Positions 40,119 to 45,873 of a stretch of DNA of 45,873 nucleotides are shown here, piece by piece. The first letter of the stretch is position 1, and every line of letters starts with the position of its first letter. The position numbers were made by a program, and so were the translations under genes. Source of the stretch: Bacteroidota bacterium (lineage in GTDB: Bacteria > Bacteroidota > Bacteroidia > B-17B0 > Aurantibacillaceae); NCBI GenBank assembly GCA_025360565.1, contig JANYBY010000154.1, forward strand, positions 1 through 45,873, read 5' to 3'. The notes beneath the pieces were generated by a model, which made no database searches, was not told the origin of the DNA, and saw only the letters and a program-made list of their open reading frames with translations.

Positions 40119-40973
40119 TCAGTTGTTTTTATAATATTCTACAAGGTCAATGGCTTGTTTTGCTTCTATAACGTCGTGCACACGTAAAATATTGCAGCCG
40201 TTAAGCAAGGCTATGGTATTTAAAATGCTTGTGCCATTCAAAGCGGTAACGGGGTTTGTTTGTATCACTTTATTTATCATGCTTTTTCGCGAAATGCCCG
40301 CCAGTAAAGGAAAACCGAGCGATGCAAATTCGTTTATATTTTTTAAGAGCGTAAAATTATGTTCGGTTGTTTTTCCAAAGCCAAAACCGGGATCAACAAT
40401 TATTTTTTCAAAACCAAGTTTTTTTAAGAGGCTTGTTTTCATTTGTAATTCGGTTTTCACCTCTTTTAGCACATTACTGTATTCAGGTGCTGACTGCATG
40501 GTTTGCGGTGTACCTTTAATATGCATTAAAATATAAGGGATCTGCAGGTTCGATACAGTTTTAAACATTTCCGCATCGTAATTTCCTCCGCTTATATCGT
40601 TAATGATATCAGCTCCAAGGTCGGCACTTTTTTTTGCAATCGTGCTTCTGTACGTATCAATACTTATAAAAACTTTGTTAAATCTTTTACGCACTTCCCT
40701 CAGTATATTTTCTAATCTCTGCCATTCGTCGGTTTCACTTATTTCTGCGGCACCGGGCCGCGAAGACGCTGCCCCAATATCAATAATATCAGCCCCGTGT
40801 TTAATTTTTTCCTCCACATCCCGCAAAACATCGCTTACATTATCGTATTTATTACCATCGTAAAAGCTGTCGGGTGTAATATTAACAATAGCCATTACCA
40901 AGGGCTTAATAAATGTTAATGATTTACCATTGCAAGTATATTCAATTGAGTTTATTTCGTTATTTTTAGTCAC
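40119..40973 (-). CDS. folP: Dihydropteroate synthase
   Basis: Condenses p-aminobenzoate with 6-hydroxymethyl-dihydropterin diphosphate in folate synthesis; the sulfonamide target. 284 residues, near the family norm. Motifs: MAIVNITPDSFYDG near 27-40, HGADIIDIGAASSRPGAAEI, IDTYRSTIA, DIINDISGGNYDAE, LMHIKGTPQTM, VDPGFGFGKTTEHN, LAGISRKSM and a final RVHDV. In the second motif the usual GGxSTRPG reads GAASSRPG. The start is GTG at 40973, with a stop upstream in frame at 40980-40982, so no longer version is possible. A -7 element lies at 41033-41026, inside the next gene. Confidence 0.95.
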   Translation of the reverse strand: MTKNNEINSIEYTCNGKSLTFIKPLVMAIVNITPDSFYDGNKYDNVSDVLRDVEEKIKHGADIIDIGAASSRPGAAEISETDEWQRLENILREVRKRFNKVFISIDTYRSTIAKKSADLGADIINDISGGNYDAEMFKTVSNLQIPYILMHIKGTPQTMQSAPEYSNVLKEVKTELQMKTSLLKKLGFEKIIVDPGFGFGKTTEHNFTLLKNINEFASLGFPLLAGISRKSMINKVIQTNPVTALNGTSILNTIALLNGCNILRVHDVIEAKQAIDLVEYYKNN

Positions 40974-40981
40974 CCTAATTT

Positions 40982-41515
40982 ATGCAAAACACATCGCAAC
41001 AATACGACTTAGCAATTTCGCTATGCAAAGATATATTTTTAAAGAAGATGAAGGACTATGGCACAGCTTGGCGCAATTTAAGGCCCACCTCCCTTACCGA
41101 CCAGATCTTTATAAAGGCCCAGCGTATAAAAAGTATTGAAGAAAAAGGCACACAAAAAGTGGAAGATGATATTAAGGGCGAGTACATTGGTATTATTAAT
41201 TACTGTGCCATTGCCCTTATACAGCTTGAGCTGGCGAATGATACACGGGTTGATTTGCCTTATGATGAAGTAGCAGCCCTTTATTTAAAATACCTTGCTA
41301 AGACCAAACAATTAATGGAAGATAAGAACCATGACTATGGCGAGGCCTGGAGGGATATGCGCATTAATTCGTTAACAGATCTGATCTTGATGAAGGTTTT
41401 CAGGGTAAAACAAATTGAGGATAATAAGGGCAAAACCATTATTAGCGAAGGGGTGGATGCCAATTATATGGATATGATAAATTATTCGGTTTTTGCTTTG
41501 ATAAAATTAAGTTGA
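40982..41515 (+). CDS. DUF1599 nucleotide-modification-associated protein
   Basis: 177 residues built from two copies of one ~80-residue unit: KKMKDYGTAWRNLRPTSLTDQ near residue 21 and KNHDYGEAWRDMRINSLTDL near residue 115. The shared pattern D-Y-G-x-A-W-R-x-[LM]-R-x-x-S-L-T-D, followed by KxxRxKxIE and a last helix, is the DUF1599 domain. The domain is mostly acidic/helical and is often seen near folate and nucleotide genes in Bacteroidota; biochemical function is not established. It starts 8 bp from the divergent folP start, and its stop overlaps the TTG preceding the downstream phosphatase start. Confidence 0.9.
   Translation: MQNTSQQYDLAISLCKDIFLKKMKDYGTAWRNLRPTSLTDQIFIKAQRIKSIEEKGTQKVEDDIKGEYIGIINYCAIALIQLELANDTRVDLPYDEVAALYLKYLAKTKQLMEDKNHDYGEAWRDMRINSLTDLILMKVFRVKQIEDNKGKTIISEGVDANYMDMINYSVFALIKLS
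41026..41033 (-). promoter_or_regulatory. Predicted folP promoter element inside DUF1599 coding sequence
   Basis: TATCTTTG followed by C on the minus strand, an exact TAnnTTTG match. It predicts transcription from about 41018 and a leader of about 45 nt for folP. It is located in codons 15-18 of the DUF1599 gene, so the promoter is within coding DNA. Confidence 0.5.
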
Positions 41516-41520
41516 AAAAA

Positions 41521-43449
41521 ATGATAAAAAAGCTTACGGTTTTCATTTTGTTGCTTTTTATTTCTATACCGATGCTTGCAAACGAATTGGATTCTTTGAA
41601 GTTAAAATTAAGCAAAGCAAAAAACGACAGCGCTAAGATCGAGCTCTTGTACCGATTTTCGATCCGAAAAAAAAATTCCTTAAAAGTTACAGATTCAATT
41701 CTTGATGTAATAAGGGATTATTCACGATCAAAGGATTGTTTTACAAAACTTTTTTGTTTTTACCGGATCGGCAGCCATTATTCAGTTAAAGAGAGTTTGC
41801 ACAAATCGGTTGAAAATTTAATGATTGCATTACGGATGGCAGATAGCTGCGCCAATAAGCGGATGATGATGCTAACGTATGGCAGGTTGGCATATATAAA
41901 TAAGATCAGCGAAAATTTTCAGGCAGCGATATTGAACGCCCATTATTCTCTCGGTTACAGGAATATGTTCAAAGATTCGGCTTTGTTAGCCGATAACTAT
42001 ACGCTTTTGGGCAATATGTACAAAACCAAATATTTGTTAGACTCGGCTTTACTTTACCATAATAAGGTTCTTGCAATAAGAGAAAAATTGGGAAATGACA
42101 ATCTTTTGGCTCAAACTTATAATAACCTTGGCTTAGTATATAAAAATAAAAAGGATTATTTAAAGGCCCTTTTCTATTTAAGAAAGTGCATGGTACTGAA
42201 AATAAAAATTAAGGACTATGCATTTTCTTCGGCGTATAATAATTTGGCCATTGTTTTTCAACAAATGAAATTATACGATAGTTCTGTATTTTATTCACGT
42301 AAAGTGGTTCAAATTGGCTTGAATCAAAAAGATGTAAGAGTTCTCAACCTTGGTTTAATGAATTTAGCCGAGGTGCATGATGCCATGAAAGATACAAAAA
42401 ACGCACTTTATTATTACAGGCGATTACATGTCACCGAAGACTCAGCAAATAAGGAGGCCATTACAACTGCTTATCAGGAACTGCAATCCAAATTTGAGAG
42501 TGATAGAAAGGATTCGGAATTAAAAAGAAATGAAGACACGATCAAACTTGCAGCTTCTGAAAATTCACGAAAAAACGTTCTTATATTGTTTTCTTCCATC
42601 GCTTTTTTTATGGCCATTATTGCTGTAATTTTTATTGCCCGAAGTTATCGAATGAGCAGAAAAAATGCCAAAGCACTTGGTCAGAAAAATAAACTCATCC
42701 AGGAAAAAAATAAAGAAATAACCGATAGCATTAATTACGCTAAAAATATTCAACAAAGTTTGCTTACACATGAAAAGAAATTTAAGGATAATCTGAAAGA
42801 CCATTTTATTTTGTTTAACCCAAAAGATATTGTGAGCGGCGATTTTTATTGGGCAGAGAAAGAAGGCGATGAATTTTTGATCATGTGTGCAGATTGCACG
42901 GGTCATGGGGTTCCCGGAGCTTTTATGAGTTTGTTGGGAATTAGTTATTTATCTGAAATAAAATTCAGTAAAAAAATATTTCGTCCCGATCTGGTGTTAA
43001 ACGAGCTTCGCGCAAGATTGATAGAAGGATTTAGTTTGACCAATAATAAGGACGGGATGGATGCTTCCTTAATAAAAATAAACGGCCTGCAACTCGAAAT
43101 GGCAGCGGCCAATAACCCGGTGTGGGTCATCCGAAATAAACAAAATCTTGTATTAAAACCCGATAAATTTCCCATTGGAAAACATCATGGTGCGGTTCAC
43201 GATTTTTCACTAAGCTCAATGAAATTGGAAGAGAATGATCTGATTATTGCTTTTACTGATGGGTATGCCGACCAATTTGGCGGACCAAAAAACAAAAAAT
43301 TCAAATACAAAAATATGGAGGCGCTCATCATTGAAAACTCTCACCTGCCCTTGGAAAACATAAAACAAATATTGGATAACAATATGAAGGATTGGATGGG
43401 GCAGAACGAACAAGTGGATGATATACTGGTAATAGGAATCCGAATGTAG
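41521..43449 (+). CDS. TPR / transmembrane / SpoIIE-type PP2C phosphatase (paralogue 2)
   Basis: 642 residues from the ATG at 41521; a TTG at 41512 would overlap the DUF1599 stop as TTGA and add three residues, also possible. Signal peptide MIKKLTVFILLLFISIPMLA. TPR array at about 80-330 (LLADNYTLLGNMYKTKYLLD, ALLYHNKVLAIREKLGN, LAQTYNNLGLVYKNKKDYLK). One transmembrane helix (about 353-373, VLILFSSIAFFMAIIAVIF), a coiled coil (KALGQKNKLIQEKNKEITDS), then the phosphatase: NPKDIVSGDFYWAE, CADCTGHGVPGAFMS, DGMDASLIKI, FTDGYADQFGG, DDILVIGIRM. Same architecture as 31406-33382, with the linker INYAKN[VI]Q shared. It may signal in response to envelope or metabolic cues. Confidence 0.9.
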   Translation: MIKKLTVFILLLFISIPMLANELDSLKLKLSKAKNDSAKIELLYRFSIRKKNSLKVTDSILDVIRDYSRSKDCFTKLFCFYRIGSHYSVKESLHKSVENLMIALRMADSCANKRMMMLTYGRLAYINKISENFQAAILNAHYSLGYRNMFKDSALLADNYTLLGNMYKTKYLLDSALLYHNKVLAIREKLGNDNLLAQTYNNLGLVYKNKKDYLKALFYLRKCMVLKIKIKDYAFSSAYNNLAIVFQQMKLYDSSVFYSRKVVQIGLNQKDVRVLNLGLMNLAEVHDAMKDTKNALYYYRRLHVTEDSANKEAITTAYQELQSKFESDRKDSELKRNEDTIKLAASENSRKNVLILFSSIAFFMAIIAVIFIARSYRMSRKNAKALGQKNKLIQEKNKEITDSINYAKNIQQSLLTHEKKFKDNLKDHFILFNPKDIVSGDFYWAEKEGDEFLIMCADCTGHGVPGAFMSLLGISYLSEIKFSKKIFRPDLVLNELRARLIEGFSLTNNKDGMDASLIKINGLQLEMAAANNPVWVIRNKQNLVLKPDKFPIGKHHGAVHDFSLSSMKLEENDLIIAFTDGYADQFGGPKNKKFKYKNMEALIIENSHLPLENIKQILDNNMKDWMGQNEQVDDILVIGIRM

Positions 43450-43536
43450 AATTAACAATCGTATCTTAGTTAAAAAAGTCTAATTGCCTTTTTAATCACC
43501 TTATTAGGCAATATCTTTAAAGCATTACTCAATACT

Positions 43537-44856
43537 ATGAAGAAATTTTTATCCTCAAAAGCATTTCGTTTTATCTGGTCGGGCGGTTTGGCTGTACTGT
43601 TTTATTTTACATGTCCGCCTTGCTTCAGCAAAACCACGCTTGCAATTTTATTGGCCATACAATTAATTTTAATTAATGCTTCCGGCTTTATTGGTCGCTT
43701 GGCTTGGTTAACGCATATTTCGCGTTTTTTGGTGGGAGGTTTATTTATTTTTTCAGGATTCATAAAAGCAAATGATCCTTTAGGGTTTAGTTATAAACTA
43801 AAAGAATATTTTGAGGTTTTTCAAAACGATACAGGTTTATCTTTATTCGAAGGATTTGCCCACATTGCTTTGCCTTTGGCAATTATTGTTTGTGCCAGCG
43901 AAATTATATTGGGTATAATGTTATTGATCGGTTATAAAACAAATTTAACCCTTTGGTTATTATTCGCGCAAATTGCTTTTTTTACCTTCCTTACTTTTTA
44001 CAGCGCATGTTATAATAAAGTAACGCATTGCGGTTGTTTCGGCGATTTTTTAAAACTACGCCCTTGGGAAAGTTTTTGGAAAGACATTGCGCTCATGATC
44101 TTAATTACCTTGTTATTTGCAGGCAAAGAAAACATTCGTGAACTGTTTGCGCCTTTTGTAATGAGCTTTTTATTTTTAACGGGTGTTGTTTTTTCTATCG
44201 GCTTCCCTGTTTACGCATATCGTAATTTGCCACCGCTCGATTTCAGGGCCTATGCGCCGGGCATGAGCATTAAAGAAAATATGAAAAAGGGTGCGGGTTA
44301 TAAGGATGCCGTTTATGAAACCGGATTTATTTACGAAAATTTAAAGACCGGAAAAAAGGAACACTTTAATTTAAAAACATATCCATGGCAAGATACGTTG
44401 AATTGGAAATGGGTGGCCTCTGAACCAAAGTTAGTAAGCGAAGCCGTTAATCCGCCAAAGATAACCGACTTTACCGTAAATAATATGGATGGTGCAAATG
44501 TTACAGATTCGGTTTTAAATGATAAAAATTACAGCTTCTGGTTAATTATGTATGATCTTAAATTGAGTGCCGATGATGAAACACTTCTTGCTAAAATAAA
44601 TGATTTTACTAAACTGGCAAGTCAGGATAAATACAAAGTGCTTGGCTTCACCAGCAGTTCGGGCGGTGATGTGGAGGCTTATAAATTAAAACATAAAGTA
44701 GCTTATCCGTTTGTATCGGTGGATGGAATTGTTTTAAAAACCATGATCCGCAGTAACCCCGGATTGATGTTGGTGAAGGAAGGAAAGGTAATTGCCAACT
44801 GGCATCATAACAATTTCCCGAGCTTTAGTGAGGTGAAGCAAAAGTGGATGAAGTAA
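43537..44856 (+). CDS. DoxX/MauE-like membrane protein with thioredoxin-like C-terminus
   Basis: 439 residues. Four or five transmembrane helices in the N-terminal 200 residues, then a periplasmic C-terminal domain. The N-terminal helix region contains CPPC (C26, C29), and the membrane part also contains ACYNKVTHCGCFGDF, with three cysteines. The C-terminal domain (about 320-439, SFWLIMYDLKLS, YKVLGFTSSSGGDVE, LMLVKEGKVIANWHHNNFPS) has a thioredoxin-like strand order but no CxxC. The layout matches Bacteroidota DoxX-family redox proteins sometimes found with DUF1599 and tpiA; tpiA is not in view. A role in periplasmic disulfide or electron transfer is plausible, but not shown. Confidence 0.82.
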   Translation: MKKFLSSKAFRFIWSGGLAVLFYFTCPPCFSKTTLAILLAIQLILINASGFIGRLAWLTHISRFLVGGLFIFSGFIKANDPLGFSYKLKEYFEVFQNDTGLSLFEGFAHIALPLAIIVCASEIILGIMLLIGYKTNLTLWLLFAQIAFFTFLTFYSACYNKVTHCGCFGDFLKLRPWESFWKDIALMILITLLFAGKENIRELFAPFVMSFLFLTGVVFSIGFPVYAYRNLPPLDFRAYAPGMSIKENMKKGAGYKDAVYETGFIYENLKTGKKEHFNLKTYPWQDTLNWKWVASEPKLVSEAVNPPKITDFTVNNMDGANVTDSVLNDKNYSFWLIMYDLKLSADDETLLAKINDFTKLASQDKYKVLGFTSSSGGDVEAYKLKHKVAYPFVSVDGIVLKTMIRSNPGLMLVKEGKVIANWHHNNFPSFSEVKQKWMK

Positions 44857-44859
44857 AGT

Positions 44860-44944
44860 AATTTTAGAATTTTAGAGTTGATGAATTTTAGAATGAACCT
44901 CAGGCTGTAATTCTAAAATTCTAAAATTGACCCATTCTAAAATT
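44860..44944. repeat. AT-rich inverted repeat between convergent genes
   Basis: AATTTTAGAATTTTAGA (44860-44876) is the exact reverse complement of TCTAAAATTCTAAAATT (44912-44928), 17 bp with a 35-nt loop. Further partial copies lie inside at 44884-44894 and beyond at 44934-44944. It shares the AATTTTAGAATTTT core with the leader repeats at 21990 and 23939. It may end both transcripts, though it lacks a GC-rich stem. Confidence 0.7.
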
Positions 44945-45873
44945 AATAAGCGTAATCCTTCAGGTACTCAAAACCTTTTGTCAGTTTCCCATCTTTACAA
45001 ATACTTGCGCGTTCAATTACTTTATCGGGATCGTTGCTGAAAAGAAAAGGTAAAACCCTTTCTGAAAGATCCTTTCCAAAATCATCGCTCGCATCGCGCG
45101 GCAATTCACAGGGTAAATTATCTACGGCCATAATGCAAATGGTGTCTTTATTAAAAGGCAGGTCTTCGTGGTGATTTAAAATGTGATATCCATAAAACGG
45201 ATGGTCTATAGTGCTGGAGCGAATGGTGGAAGGAACACTTCCGTCTATATCACAGGTAATATCTGCGATTACCGATATATGAAAATCGGGCATTTCCATT
45301 TCCTGTTGGGTAAACATTTTTGGTGCGCGCGGATCCCAGTAATGAGCCGACATGTACAAATCGGTTACTTTTGTAAAAGGCGCAAATTTGGAAATAAAAT
45401 GATCGGGGTGTTTAAAAAAATCGTTCAGGTCAAAGTTGTGATCGTCGGGCCTTTCAACATAATCGCGTGGGTTCAGTTGGCAATAAACCGGTTCGCGAAA
45501 ACTCATGTTTAAAAATTCTTCGGCGGTAACTTTTCTTATCCGCAACGCGCTAAGCGTTTCAATGGCGCCATTTGCAACACGTCCGCCGCCTGTAAGCGCT
45601 ATTTTTATGTTCGGTAATTTTACGCGTTTTAATTCCTCTTCCATTTCAGCGCGGTCGCGGCAAAAATGCGCAGGCTTTAATCTAAACAGATCGTATTTTA
45701 AGCCATAACCTAAAATACCGTTGTAAGCGCCTACTACGCCTGCATAACGGCCAAAGCCAATTATGCGGTTGTTATTTTTATCGGTTAAAGTTTCATAATC
45801 GATCATCTGAATTTTCTTTTCAATGAGGGCTTTCATTAATTTTTGATTGTGAATTTGTTTTTTGATGGTATGC
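44943..45873 (-). CDS. Saccharopine dehydrogenase-like protein (5' end cut by window)
   Basis: Member of the NAD-dependent saccharopine (lysine-forming)/alanine dehydrogenase family. From an internal ATG at 45836 the frame has 297 residues, but it stays open upstream to the window edge, and the added residues (HTIKKQ, then IHNQKL) match the SHTIKKQ active-site segment of saccharopine dehydrogenases, so the true start lies outside and about 100 N-terminal residues are missing. Visible parts: FGRYAGVVGAYNGILGYGL, the Rossmann motif ALTGGGRVANGAIETL, SAHYWDPRAPKMFT, ADITCDIDGSVPSTIRSSTI and MAVDNLPCELPRDASDDFG. It may act in lysine metabolism by oxidative deamination of saccharopine, but the direction is unknown. 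It converges on the DoxX gene, with the AT-rich palindrome between. Confidence 0.85.
   Translation of the reverse strand, partial: HTIKKQIHNQKLMKALIEKKIQMIDYETLTDKNNNRIIGFGRYAGVVGAYNGILGYGLKYDLFRLKPAHFCRDRAEMEEELKRVKLPNIKIALTGGGRVANGAIETLSALRIRKVTAEEFLNMSFREPVYCQLNPRDYVERPDDHNFDLNDFFKHPDHFISKFAPFTKVTDLYMSAHYWDPRAPKMFTQQEMEMPDFHISVIADITCDIDGSVPSTIRSSTIDHPFYGYHILNHHEDLPFNKDTICIMAVDNLPCELPRDASDDFGKDLSERVLPFLFSNDPDKVIERASICKDGKLTKGFEYLKDYAY

Noticed and set aside
43484..43519. Terminator or attenuator before the DoxX gene
   Set aside because: ATTGCCT/AGGCAAT gives only 7 bp with a 16-nt loop and no T-run; too weak to list.
1..45873. CRISPR array, tRNA or rRNA genes
   Set aside because: No regularly spaced direct repeats with unique spacers, no tRNA cloverleaf with T-loop GGTTCRA context and no conserved rRNA segments were recognised by eye.
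1..45873. Insertion sequence or prophage
   Set aside because: No transposase, integrase, capsid or terminase gene; only short non-coding repeats.

Overview
The window is a chromosomal piece of an AT-rich member of the Bacteroidota. The evidence is a protein with a type IX secretion (T9SS) C-terminal sorting domain, a PorE-like TPR/propeller/OmpA protein, carboxypeptidase-regulatory-domain outer membrane proteins, DUF4159, DUF5686 and DUF1599 families, no visible Shine-Dalgarno sequences, and promoters of the Bacteroidota type (TTG near -33, TAnnTTTG near -7). I see no tRNA, rRNA, CRISPR array, transposase or prophage gene. Both edges cut genes: atpD on the left and a saccharopine dehydrogenase on the right.

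Layout. 1-1393: atpD (minus, 3' end missing). 1394-1719: gene-free spacer with the atpD promoter. 1720-7910: plus-strand run of a glycine-rich T9SS cargo, ribF, a secreted leucine-rich-repeat protein, a TPR/propeller/SPOR protein and a small membrane protein. 7932-11299: minus-strand housekeeping run glmM > cysteine desulfurase > frr. 11407-13773: a TM2-like membrane protein and asnB. 13766-19544: minus-strand pairs (CPBP protease > M61 peptidase, then PorE-like protein > small barrel). 19615-20586: lipoprotein di-haem peroxidase. 20576-25106: minus-strand nucleotide-sugar operon (DegT aminotransferase > ugd > small protein + MNT-type nucleotidyltransferase > UDP-xylose synthase > SpoIIAA-like protein). 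25326-27523: hotdog thioesterase, diverging from a 5'-nucleotidase split into two genes in reversed order. 27683-33382: dnaA, 3-hydroxyacyl-CoA dehydrogenase, three small uncharacterised proteins and a TPR/SpoIIE-type phosphatase. 33581-40973: minus-strand aspS > TSUP permease, then DUF5686 protein, small barrel, DUF4159 protein and folP. 40982-44856: DUF1599, a second TPR/SpoIIE phosphatase and a DoxX-like redox protein. 44943-45873: saccharopine dehydrogenase.

Functional links. Ugd makes UDP-glucuronate, the substrate of the UDP-xylose synthase in the same operon; with the aminotransferase this indicates surface polysaccharide precursor supply. A toxin-antitoxin-like pair sits inside that operon. 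The two PD40 propeller proteins share one architecture but end in different peptidoglycan-binding modules (SPOR or OmpA). The two SpoIIE-type phosphatases are same-architecture paralogues with no obvious partner nearby.

The least explained parts are non-coding: a 162-nt imperfect palindrome with a perfect 18-bp hairpin at its centre (33386-33547), an inverted-repeat-bounded spacer (25164-25326), and several short repeat families shared between distant intergenic gaps. I did not find a clearly new multi-gene defence or mobile system. The best candidates for undescribed biology are the small-protein cluster at 30212-33382, the nucleotidyltransferase pair, and these repeat elements.
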